Origin: Telopea speciosissima | Taxonomy: Eukaryota > Streptophyta > Magnoliopsida > Proteales > Proteaceae | NCBI RefSeq assembly: GCF_018873765.1 | Contig: NC_057926.1 | Coordinates: forward strand, 51,265,043 to 51,329,042 | Direction of reading: 5' to 3' | DNA: 64,000 nt | Part shown: positions 21,506 to 33,300 of the stretch, piece by piece | Numbering within the stretch: the first letter of the stretch is position 1 | Layout of the letters: each line of letters starts with the position of its first letter | Program-made: the position numbers and the translations under genes | The notes under the pieces: generated by a model | The model's input: only the letters and a program-made list of their open reading frames with translations | The model's database searches: none | Told to the model about the DNA's origin: nothing

Positions 21506-21937
21506 TTACACGCTCCAGCCTCCAGGTTCTTCCAGTTCTTGATTTCATGTATCGGAGAAAGTTGTGTGTATAGGGAGATACGAAACACAAGGGTCAAAAG
21601 GGTGAGAATTGCAAAGAAGAGAGGATCGGATGTGAGAAACCCATCGCAAGGATTAACGATCCGTGAAGGGAGCATACCAACCCCATGGCTACATCTTCTA
21701 ATCTTCATCCCTATCTTTGCCATCGTAGCAACTAGCAACGTTAACGGCCATTTTGGGAAACAGAGTAGTACTTTTTGGTAATTCCAACTGGAAAAGTATA
21801 AATGTCTCTGTAAACTCGTGACTTTGTACTTAATGGTAAATTCTCTTTTTCACTGTAAAATGGTTGGATAGAATCCTAAATACACCGTATAGTTATTTAT
21901 GTAACAATGGAATGTATTTTTTCGAAAAATCACAAGA

Positions 21938-22230
21938 CAAATGTAAGCCATCCATATTTACTTTTCCTTTAATCTAAATTGCAAGTTCTTGCTCAAAGTT
22001 GGGAGAGTAGACAGTAATGTCTCGTACACATGAATGGATATACATGGGATGCATGTCAATACAAGGAAGGTTATTTGATTGAATTAGATTATGAGATGTT
22101 GACGTGTGATTGATCTAAACCATATCTTCTTTGTCTAAATGTCTTAATGGACGCATCATTTGTCAATGTAGCAAAAAGAAATGTCTTGTGATGTTTCGAA
22201 AAATAACAAACTATTGTGATAATAATAACT
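21938..22230. repeat. Dispersed repeat, copy B
   Basis: Partner of 10018-10315 in the same orientation; the copies share gcatgtcaata, tttgattgaattagat and cttgtgatgtttcgaaaaataacaa-type sequence with considerable divergence. Non-coding. Confidence 0.5.
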
Positions 22231-22539
22231 TACAAAATAGGAATTTGATTACAAAGTAAACTAAAATTTTATGATCAAATTTGAAATGTTATGGACTTAG
22301 TAACATCATGATGTGAGGAACTGATTGCAATAGTTTCGATTTTAATATAGTTTGATTTTTGATAGTTTTAAATAAAATATTAAAACAAAAGGAAGATTCG
22401 AAAACAACTTTTGTGACTCGTTGGATCATGTGGCTTTTCGTGTGCCATCCTATTGTATTCATACATATCTCTTCGTGTGCTTTCTTTTGATATTCACACA
22501 TGTGTGTTGTGTTTGGATTTTTCATCCTCTCAAGTGTAG

Positions 22540-22875
22540 TGCACTGTCGAGTGCACCACACTTAAGAATCCAACAGTAAAAACATGGGTAGTAGTGTTGG
22601 TGCACTAGGCAGTGCATTGCACTTGAGAGGATAAATTTTCATTCTCTCTTCATCTTCTCTCCTTCTTTATCTTTCCATTTTCAACAGTCAAGTCCATAAT
22701 TATTGAGGGAGCCAATGGATTGTTTTATCTTAGAGGTCAATACCCAAGATTCTCAATTGTACCATATGGTGCATCTATGGTCTTAAGGAGAATGTATGTT
22801 GGCAAGACAGCCTATCAAAATCATTTGAAGGCTTTACCCAGTGCACCACATTTAAGAATCCAATCGTAAAAACAT
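22540..22875. mobile_element. MITE copy 1 with a preceding end fragment
   Basis: The interior (gagaggataaattttcatt ... attattgagggag ... tctcaattgtaccata) repeats in 22912-23203. The right end is gtgcaccacatttaagaatc (about 22841). A further right-end fragment (gtgcaccacacttaagaatc) sits at about 22551-22570, directly before this copy. The left terminus is degraded. Confidence 0.6.
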
Positions 22876-22911
22876 GGGTAGTGGCATCTTTTTATCTTTT
22901 CAAGTGTTGAG

Positions 22912-23203
22912 TGGATAGTTGGATTCTTAAGTGTGGTGCACTGGCCAGTACACCACACTTAATTGAGAGGATAAATTTCCGTTGTCTCGTCATCTTCTCT
23001 CCTCCTTTATCTCTTCATTTTAAGCAATCAAGTGCACAATTATTGAGGGAGTCAGTGGGTTGTTTTATCTTAGAGATCGATAAACAAGATTCTCAATTGT
23101 ACCATAGGGTGCATCTATGGTGAGTGTATGCTAGCAAGATAGCCTATCAAAATCGTTTGAAGGCTTTGCCCAGTGCACCACACTTAAGAATTCAATCGTC
23201 TAA
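22912..23203. mobile_element. MITE copy 2 with intact inverted ends
   Basis: The left terminus ttggattcttaagtgtggtg (22919) is the inverse of the right terminus caccacacttaagaattcaa (ending 23195). The interior, about 230 bp, matches copy 1. No open frame. The tandem arrangement with copy 1 and an extra end fragment suggests repeated insertion into the same sequence or local duplication. Confidence 0.7.
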
Positions 23204-23517
23204 AGTTAGAATTCAGAGGCTCTATAATTGCCTATGCTCATTTATGCGTAAGTGTATGTGGGTCTCAATGAGGTAGCTATGTTGTGTTTTCAAACATCAT
23301 TTCAAATTCATCAAAATTTTAAGGTATATAAAAAAAACCTCAGTATGATTTATTAGAATTGAAATTTTATGCATTGGGATAAGCTGTCAATCTCAAAATT
23401 TTAGAGTATATTTTTTTTAAGGGAGAGGGTTCCCTACACTGCCTGAGTGCAATTTCAAGCCAATAAGAGAACTCTTTTTGGAATCTGACAAATTGTGGAG
23501 GGGCATTTATGACATAT

Positions 23518-23553
23518 CACCCCCTCACATGAACAATGATATGTGAGGGGGTG
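23518..23553. other. Perfect 13-bp hairpin
   Basis: Arms caccccctcacat (23518-23530) and atgtgagggggtg (23541-23553) pair perfectly around a 10-base loop. It lies inside a block (about 23418-23595) beginning gggagagggttccctacac that looks like the end of a MITE-type repeat. There is no adjacent gene to suggest a terminator or microRNA role. Confidence 0.6.
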
Positions 23554-24323
23554 GGCAATTCACTTTTGAGCTGGTGTTTTACCAAAATTTTTCCACTTTT
23601 TTAAAATAAATTATTAAGAAAGAGCCTTTAATAAAATGGTTTGGATTACAAATTTTAAAAATTTTACATTGATTTTACATCAATTTTACAGCCAACCTTA
23701 CAACATAGGAAAATTAATTTCCCTTCACTTCATTTGCAACTAAACAGACTTAAAAGGAAAAAAAAGTTCCCCTCACTTCTCTTCCCTTTTCCATTCCTCT
23801 TGCAACCAAATGGAGCCTTTATTCCTATGATGGTGTTTATTTCCTACATTATTTGACATTTATTCCATAGAGAAAAGAGACAAAAAATTGATTACGTCCT
23901 CGACGAATGTCATCATAGAAACTTCTTCCACCATTTTTAATTTATTTTTTTGCTTTTCAAACATAGCCTTATTAGAGAGTTTTTTTTCCTTTTGGCTGCC
24001 ACCTTATAATTTTTTTCTCTTTGGTAACACACCTTCTAAATTCATAGAGGTCTTGTCTCTCTTATCTGTATTCACACATGTACGGTTAACCATTCACATT
24101 ATGGAGAAATCAAATTGTCAAGTTTTTGAATTTTAAGATATGATTTCTATTTTAATTTTGGATTGATTTCATAAAATAATCAATAAATAGATTTTTGATC
24201 AAGAAATGGAAATTGAAATTGAAATTGAAATTGATTTAATTGTATCAATATGAAATAGTTCAAGAATAAAAAAAATCCATTTGATAGTTCAATTTATGAG
24301 AATATATTCCATATATTTCTTTG

Positions 24324-24430
24324 GGAAGGGTGGTGGTGGCGGGGCGGGGTTGGGAAGGTGGTGGTGGATGGTGTTGGCAATGGGGTGGCGGTGGCGGTGA
24401 TGGGTAGTGGTGTCGGGGTGGTGGTGGTGA
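24324..24430 (+). repeat. GGT/GGC-rich low-complexity tract
   Basis: Dense G runs (gggaagggtggtggtggcgg and more) spread over about 100 bp form a potential G-quadruplex on the + strand. A block of (gaaatt)n repeats lies just upstream (about 24205-24235). The rest of 23600-25290 is AT-rich, with no gene seen. Confidence 0.6.
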
Positions 24431-25295
24431 CCATAAGGAGTGTGATGTGTTTTTTTAAACATGAAGTTACGATTTTGCCCAACAAATTAACCATGTGCTC
24501 ATTAAAGATCAAGAGTGACATCAATGAAATAGAAATTCTAAAATAGATGGAGCTATTTCAGAATTTATATTTCATAGAAATAAGGTGCACAAACCAAATC
24601 AAACAATTTTCAATATTAAAAATCATCCCATGAAATTGAAATTGAAATCATACCAAATCATGACTAAGTTTTTTTTTTAAAATAAGACTTCCTCCGTATT
24701 TATAAACAGTTGCTGCTTTAGCACGTGTCATGTGCTGGTCAATTAAACAAAGCGTATATATTGCACAATTAACGCATAAGTCGTTCTTAAGCCTTAATAA
24801 ACGGACGAAAACGAAACGTGTGCAACTTAATTACATCAATCTGATGTAGGATGAGATCAAAGCTTCGCGCGTTTAATCAGAGTTCACAATAAGACCGTGG
24901 GGCCCACTATTCAAATCTTCAAGCTTTAAAACAAAATCATAGGTTTCATTCTCTATTTGGAAATTAGATTCGACTCGTCCCGAGTCTCTCGACCGAGTCT
25001 TATGGGTTCTTCCACAAACTGACAAAAGAGTCTGTGATAATATAGGCCAAGGTCTACGACAAAAACTGTAGAACCTGATCCAAAAGTGCTATTCTGAAAT
25101 CTTTGATACATCTACGTCAAAGATTATATATCTCTAACCAACACCGTCAGATCAGTATCTTTTAATCTCATGCTACTGATTTCGAAGGTAGAGATAAGGA
25201 CGCATGGCAATATATCAGGAGAATTAACTTTTTCATCGAAAGCTTACGACAACACACGTCAGACATCAGTATCGTCTTGAGCTCTACAAGTCTGC

Positions 25296-25301
25296 CACGT
25301 G
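25296..25301. promoter_or_regulatory. G-box core in the LRR gene upstream region
   Basis: The palindrome CACGTG within gccacgtggaaa lies about 600 bp before the LRR gene start codon. G-boxes bind bZIP and bHLH factors. A second ACGTG-type site (gcacgtgtcatg) is near 24721. Activity is inference from motif and position only. Confidence 0.35.
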
Positions 25302-25509
25302 GAAAACATAATTATTCCTCCACCACATCATGATCTTCTTTTCATTCAAAATAATTCTAAGAAAGGAAACGCGTAAAGGTTAAACCAATGATTAGAGAAC
25401 CGATTCATTGATTAACTCGCGCTTCTTATCGACGATCCTCTCTCCTCTCTCCTCTCTCCTCTCTCTTCGGTTCTCTCATCTGTGATTCTGTATTGGGTTT
25501 CGGACTGCA

Positions 25510-25865
25510 ATGGAGGTGTCTTCGTCTTCTACCTCATTAATTCCTCCAAAACCTCCGTTCCCACTAAGAGGGAAGTTTCTCTAACCGTCTTTCCGAATTG
25601 TATTCTCCTATTTCTATCCATTTTGCTACGCAGATAACCCTAATTTAGAAGCCTCAGACCTCTTTCTCTCTCTCTCACCGCATGTTCTATTAGAAATCCT
25701 AATTTCTCATTTGCGGATCTCCAGTGAAGCGCCGTTCTCTGTGAATTTGTAGTTAGTTTCGTCTCCAAGTTGTTTCTGAACTTTATTCTCGATTCTGCTC
25801 TGTTTTGGAGCATCAGATTTCTCGAGTCCTTTGTTGTCGCAGTTATGGATGTTCCTTTAATTTGA
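25510..25865 (+). promoter_or_regulatory. Two upstream ORFs in the LRR gene leader
   Basis: uORF1 (25510-25584) encodes 24 residues, MEVSSSSTSLIPPKPPF and more, and follows a TC-rich stretch (about 25437-25470) typical of plant transcript starts. uORF2 (25845-25865) encodes MDVPLI and ends 27 bases before the main ATG. If the transcript starts near the TC tract, both precede the main start and could lower its translation. Confidence 0.45.
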
Positions 25866-25892
25866 ATTTGAACCTTGTAAGGTTCGCCAGAA

Positions 25893-27316
25893 ATGGCTAT
25901 TGTGACAGGAGATCGATACCTGGAGTACCTGGTGAAGTTTGTGGAGAAACAAGCTGGTCCGTTACTTGAAGGAACCTTAGTTTTGAAGCTAAATCCAGTT
26001 GGACTTCACTATGTTCAATCGAGGCTTGAAGCATTAGAAGAGCTTGAAGGTCTTCTGGTTGGTGCTCCTGTGGATTACCTCCGTGCTTACATTTCTGATC
26101 TCGGGGATCACCGGGCGCTTGAGCAACTGAGGAGAATTCTACGGCTTCTGACGTCTCTGAAGGTTGTGTCGGTACTCCCGCCACCTACTAGAGATCCGAC
26201 ACCGCTTTCGCTGTTGCCGTTCGGACGGCTTAAGGTTTTGGAGCTCCGCGGATGTGATCTTTCGACTTCGGCTGCAAGGGGACTTCTGGAATTGAGACAT
26301 ACTTTGGAGAAGATCATCTGTCACAATTCTACTGTAGGTTTTTCGTTTTCTCAATCTCTCTCTCTCTCTCTCTCTTTCACTCTTTCTTCTGTTGGGAATT
26401 TGTTATTTATTTTAGTTCTTATTTTTCTTGGTGAGAGTCTTATTATGGTAACGGAAACTTCTCTTATTGAGATGTTTTTATATATGCTTCACAAATTTTT
26501 CCCGTTTGCATTACATGTGGATACTCTCTGCAATTTCTGACAATATGTGTTCTCTTATGTGAATAATTCAGGATGCTCTTCGGCATGTATTTGCCAGTAG
26601 AATTGCGGATATAAAAGAGTCCCCAGTATGGAATCGGCTAACATTCGTTTCATGTGCTTGCAACGACTTACTTCTCATGGACGAGTCTCTGCAGCTGCTC
26701 CCTGTGGTTGAAACTCTTGATCTAAGTCGAAATAGATTTGCAAAAGTTGATAATCTACGGAAGTGTTCCAAATTGAGATACCTGGATCTTGGTTTCAATC
26801 AACTTCGGACAATTGCATCATTTGCTGAGGTAGGATTGATTATTGGTACTTCCCTTTGTTGGCCGTGGTTTCATTACTCTAGTTTTCAGACAATGCATAA
26901 CTTTCCTCTCTCTACTTTTTTTTTTTTCTTAAAATAAATTCTGTTGTTTAAGTCTGCAGTTTCAGAGGGTGGTCAATAATAAATTTATTGCGTGACTGGA
27001 AGATTGACATTTTGCCATCTTGTCTTGTCCGCGGATTGTGGACAATATGAACTAGTGTGTAGGATTAGCTTGAATTGTACATCATTATAGACTTTATCTC
27101 AGAATGTTGACAAGTATTCAACGAAAAATGGCTGCCTTATCCTTGAAAGTACACGTAATTTATACAGACCAGCACCTTCATTGTTTAAAGTGGTCATTTT
27201 TCATCTTCTTCTAGTCGTGTTGCTCTTCACTGATAACCCAACTGAATTGAACCTTCTCAAAATTGTTTGTGGTTTACCTTTCCATTTTCTCCTCTCAAAA
27301 CTTCCCCATGTCCACT

Positions 27317-27366
<50 letters not shown>

Positions 27367-30300
27367 GACCTTGTAGAAAATCATTTCCCAGTCCTTCAAA
27401 CAAAATAAGCAATCCTCACCAGTAGGATGTCTCGGGACACCTATCAATTATCTGCACAAGTGAAAGAAAAATTAAATCTATTTATAAGAAAGACTTAGAA
27501 CGGTTATCCTTTGCAGTTTTCTTGTTGTAGCTTACCTTTTAAGATGCGACAGGATTATTAGGATTTGTATGATAAAATAAGCTACGGGCTCAGGGCATAG
27601 CGCAAAAATGCATACAAAGATCCCTTTAAGGTTAGCTTGTGCGCTGGAGCAGCCCATTTGTATCTTTCTTTTGATGTCAAAATCCCATTACACATAATAA
27701 AGATTGAATCAACATCCTCTTCATTAAGAGTCACTGTGTACCATCTAAATTGACTTATACAAGAACTTCAAAGTTAACTTTTTTGTACATTCTTAACTGA
27801 GTTTCATTTATTTAACCAAGTCATGGGTCTAGGGAGCTAATTTTATATTGTACCACCAGCTGGAAAAATGCAAACTGGTAGCTGTTAAGGATTGTGCACC
27901 CAACTTTTTCCTTTTGTATGCTTTTAATTTCTGAGTTATGGTTTGGCTTGGAATTCCTCACACAAAATTGTTGAATTGTGCAGATTTCATGTTCAATTGT
28001 TAAACTTGTTTTAAGGAACAATGCTCTGACCACATTGCGTGGGATTGAGAATTTGAAATCCATTGAAGGGCTTGATCTCTCGTACAATATTATTTCCAAT
28101 TTTTCAGAGATAGAGATCCTAGCAAGTCTTCCATCTCTTCAAAATCTATGGTTGGAGGGAAATCCGATATGCTGTGCCACATGGTATCGACCACAGGTTT
28201 TCAGCTTTGTTCCTCATCCAGAGAAAGTAAGTGTTAGTTTTTCTCTCTTTGTAAGTTTTGCATCACAAATCACACATTTTCCTTTAGCACATCTCTTAAG
28301 CGTTCTGTGTTGGTTATTAGCGTCCGTTTTTTATGAAGTTCTCAATTCATCCTTTTTTGGTCATGCAAAAGTACTTTAATATGCTCAGGTTAGGTTGCTT
28401 AGTTGCATCTTTGTTTTAAAGGCTCTGCTGAAATAACATTTCCTCCGTTTCTGGTGAATGCTTGATTTAGTTGAAATTAGATGACAAGGAAATCACAACA
28501 AAAGAATTCTGGAAGAGGCAAATTGTTATTGCAAGCAGACAGACACGACCTCCTGCTTTTGGTTTTTATTCTCCAGCAAAATATGATGCTAATGAGGAAG
28601 GGAGTTTCAACATGAAAAAGGTAGGTGACTTTTGATGCTAACTTAAAGATTCTTGAGAAAAAAACTAAATGGAACATTTTATTGTTCTTCTTTCATTTTC
28701 ACATTTACATTACACATTAATCTGTGATTCTAAAATAATTTACCTTTTTTATGGCAGAAAAAGCTGTCTCGTCTTGCTTGTATTGAGGATGAGGGACAGG
28801 GGAGACATGTTTCTCTGGAATCTACAGACCAAGAGTCAATCTCATGTGACAGTGAGATCCGAAGCAGAGAAGAGAATGCCATGTCTGACACTGAAACTGA
28901 AATAGTTGGTTTAATAAATAGGATTGAATTCATGAAGAAAGAAAATTCTTCTCTTTGGCTACAAGAGTTTAAGCAGTGGATGGATCATAGCACCGAAAAT
29001 ATGGTGGACAGCAGCAAATTTACAGGGGAGATCTCAAGTATTGATAAAGAAAATTATATGAAAAACAAGAAAAGCCACAAGAATCTTGGCTGTGTCTCAA
29101 ACTCAGTACAGGTATCAGCAGTGGATCATACCACAAACATGTTGGAATCTGACAACTCGTTCACTGATACTTCTATTGATTTAAATAGCTATCAATATTT
29201 TGATTCAGTTGGTGAAGTAGCTTCAGAGTCCTCTGAGGATTTTTACCACAAAGAAGGTCAGCATGTCTTAAGAACTGGGAGAATGGATTCAAAACAGGGT
29301 CAGCTGAGGGGTTATAATCATCAAGAGGTGAATTCCCTGCCTGTGAAGGAAAAGGATCCCCTTCTTCCTGACAGATTAATCATCCAGGGAGGTAGCATGG
29401 ATAGGAAGGTTGACTGTACTCCATTGACAGCCATTGGTGAGATTATTGAGTCCTATTCTTCATCTGGTTGCCCCAGTTCACCTCCACATTATCAAGAAGA
29501 TATCCTGCAACGCAGGCACACCTTAGTGGAAGAACTTATGCAGCTATCTGCTGATTCCTATTCTGTGGCATCATCAGATAGTGATACCAGCTGTAGTGGA
29601 GATAATATTTGTGATGATGATCAGATATTGAATGAAGATTCCTTGAATAGGAGTATGGAAGACCACCTGCATGTACATTCCCCCAACAACAATTATTATG
29701 ACAGAAGAAATGAAAATCTACACATCAAACAAAATGGCAGATATTCGTTGGGATGTCATGCTGATCAAGCTTCTACCATTGGGAAACTTCTAAAACAAGA
29801 CTGCTCCAACAATGCTTTGGCAGATGCAGATTGTGATGAGACTGATCATGTCATGGAACAAGAGGAAGACTGTTTGGAGAAGAGAAAATTTAAACGGAAG
29901 CCAAAAAGGAGAATCGTGCCGTTATTGGAAGAGAATTATACAGTGGGAAACTCAGACATACGATATCAGAAGTTAAATGGTACTCCAGAAGTAGGTAAAA
30001 TTGGCATGGAGAATGGACCAAGGATACAAACTTTTGGTAGGAGTGACTTCCAAAAGGCCCATGAAGACAAGGACAGGACATTGATAAATTCCGTAGAAAT
30101 CTCACTGGTTGATGGTTCTGGTAAATCAATTTCCTGGATGGAATGCTCTTCTCATCTTTCTCAGAGTGACGAAACCATAAAGAGCTATTTCCATTTGAAT
30201 GTTGCTGATTCAAGAGCTTCTGAGATCTGTTTGCAATGTATGCGTTGTGACAGTATACTTGCACTGGAATCAGGGTACCAGGAGAGGTAAACTTTCATCC

Positions 30301-33300
30301 TTCTCTGGTTGTTTGGGGAGGACATAGGATGCACTTTCTGCAGTATGACTTGATGTGATTTAATGCCGATTTTTGATGACTTGATGTGGCTTAATGTTGA
30401 TTTTTGGTATACCTTGTACCATACTAAATAATCTTAGAAAAGAGGGGGAATAAAAAATAACACTTGGGTGCCTTGGTCGCCTAAGCGCTTAGGCACCCCT
30501 CTACTGCCTTGGGTCACCTTGCCGCCTTGACAACTATGGTTGTGATATGACTTGAACAAAGTGTTCCTGAAATAGAATGTCGGCAAAGATGTTATATTTG
30601 TGAAATGGAGGCTCAATCCAAAAACTGCGTATTATGTGTACTAGAATAGTTGATCTTGAGTTCCATTGGGAGGAATCTGAAGGTATTGCTTGGCCCTTTT
30701 AGGAGAGAAGAATCATTATGGTAAAGCCCTGATGCTTGATGGTACTTAGTTTATCTGGTAAATCTAATTATCATTTTGTAGGAAGAAAGCTTATTTACCG
30801 TTTCAGTCTGGTTCAAATCCCAATTAGGAGTATGCGAATCCTAACCGCAGGACAGGTCCAGGATATAGGTGTGATGGATATGCAAAGGCTTAACATAATT
30901 TTGAAGTTCAGATCTAAACCCAGCAACTCAGAATAGTACCTATGAAGCTTTCTAATGGATATGCCAGATCTGAACTACTGGTTTATAACAGAACACAGAA
31001 GTAACTCAGAACTAACAAAAATCAGATCTGAAGCTAATCTGATACTAGAATGCATATGCAGATCTGCAACAGAGTGGTTCGAGTGGAGTAACTACTATGA
31101 TGTAGATCAGATCTGTTTCAGCACTGCAGCAGCCACATATTGGGAGAATAACCTTGCGACAGGATGAAGGAAGAAATAGAGTAAGAAATCTGCTAGTCAC
31201 AGCCCCAGGTGGAGAAATAGAGATGAAAGATGGGGGATCACAGGGGAAGAAGAAAAGAGAGCAATCCAGAACTGTGAGGAGGGACGAAGAGGAGAGAGAA
31301 GAGAGAGCCAAGGACCCCTATGATAATATCATCGAAATGCATAAGGGAAAATTTCTTCCTTCTCCTTTGTACTTTACCCCAATTACAACTTCCTCCTCTC
31401 TATTTCCAATTATTACACCGGGACCCCCCTGGCTGACTGTGTTAGTCTGGTGTTGGTTATAGTTTGGAAAAACATCATAAATAGAATTACAATGCTACCC
31501 TTTTCTTCATTTTCAACTTAAAACACCCAAAATCGTTTGTTGGGAGGGGACACTGTGCAAAACCAGCAAGCTCCAAGGTATCTTGTTACATCCGTGCCGA
31601 AAACTAGGGTTAATTTGAATTTTATAATAGGTACTGCTTCGGCAACTGTCGACACAGGTGACATGTGTGCTGTAATGGTCAAGAAATTGGGTGAATATGT
31701 TGTCAGTCCTCCATGTGCTTGCTCATGGTGTAAAGGGAGCAGACAGAGATTTTCGAATGAACTCCCAGATAATTGGTAGTAAGTATTTGAATCTTGGTTA
31801 CTTGGTTAATGGATGCATGGTAGAAGTGGTGTCTTGTTACTGTGTACAGACCCCTTCAATAATGATAGGAGAACTGGAGAAAAACCAGTCAAAGACAGCA
31901 GATTTGGGCATGTCTGGATGACCACCATCATCTAGACACTATCCGGGACCCAAAAAGGGGAAATTTTAGTCTGTGGGGCCCGTGCCTAGGATTCGATCTT
32001 CCTTCGTATGTCCCACCATCTTGTGATATTCACCAACACCTGCATGCCTAATATAAGGTTAAGCTGGTGGGCCCACATGGTCTAACAGAGGAGTTAATGG
32101 GTTTTAGTCAAACCCAATGGCCAGGCAAACTGACCCTAGTTGTTTTTGCCTATATATAGAACTAGAAGTTGGAGCTTGAAAGCTCACAACTCACAAACCA
32201 TGGACTGGAAAAAGGAGAGGAAAGAAGGAAAGAAGGAAAGAAAGGAGGAGGAGGAGGAGGAAAGGACGAGGAGCTTGGACCTGCAAAGGCTTGCTTTCCA
32301 AGCTCAGCCCTAGGTAGGCTGCTGTCCTCTATCCCCTTTTCTTTCTTTCATTGGGTTCCTTGACCTAGGTCATGGCTGGACTCCTGTTGAATTCCAGTTT
32401 TGATCCGTACAAAGGTTGTAAAATGAGTCTCTATAATTGTACCCATTGGTACTCATTCTTGCTGTTTTAGGTCAGTCCAGACTGATGCTATGATGGAATA
32501 ACTTCTAAACATAGGTTTTTGGGTTTCGGCCGTAGAATTGGCCGTATCTCCGAAACCAACCGATAGAAATTAGGTTTGTTTGGCTCAATAGAGAGGTGTT
32601 ACAATCCTCTTGAATCCCAACGGGGCCGAATTGGCCTTGGTTGAATACTGGTTAGAACCGAACTAAAATTCAGTTTCCTATGACATGACCAGATGATCAT
32701 GTTCGGATAATTACCATCATCTGGAAGTCATCATCCGATGACTATCGGCTGAGACAATAGCTCTCTGTAGACATGGTCGAATGATCATGTCTGGATGATC
32801 ACAATCATCTGGAAGTCATCATCTGATGATCAGTGACTGAGAGAATAGCTCTCTGGAGGTGTGTCCTGATGGTAATGTCCGGATGCTCATCATCGTCCGA
32901 TGACCTTACTGTACAATTCCCAAGTCTGTTTAGGGAATCTTTGGGGGATTCTTCAACAATGTTTTAACACCATGTTACACCTTATTATAGGTCAGAGATA
33001 ATCACTCTGGAGAGGCCTATCAGGGTATTATTGGGATTGTACAATTTGAGTTGAAATCACCAAGTCTATTGACAAGGTGAGTGGGATGGTCTGAATTCTT
33101 TTGTGAGTGTTTTTTATCATATCAACTATTGTATGAAGCATACATAACATGTTTACTTATGCCTCTTGAATTGTTTATAACTATGTATGCTTCAAAACTA
33201 TTTGATATGAAATGTGAAGTGGATGTGTAGAAATGAGATACGGTGTGGCCGATGGTGGATTCCAGTATCGTTACTGCCATACTATGTTTATTGCTGCATT

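Noticed and set aside
21268-21738. 156-codon minus-strand frame overlapping the PPR start
   Set aside because: Overlaps the 5' end of the PPR gene in another frame and has no domain; it is a shadow frame.
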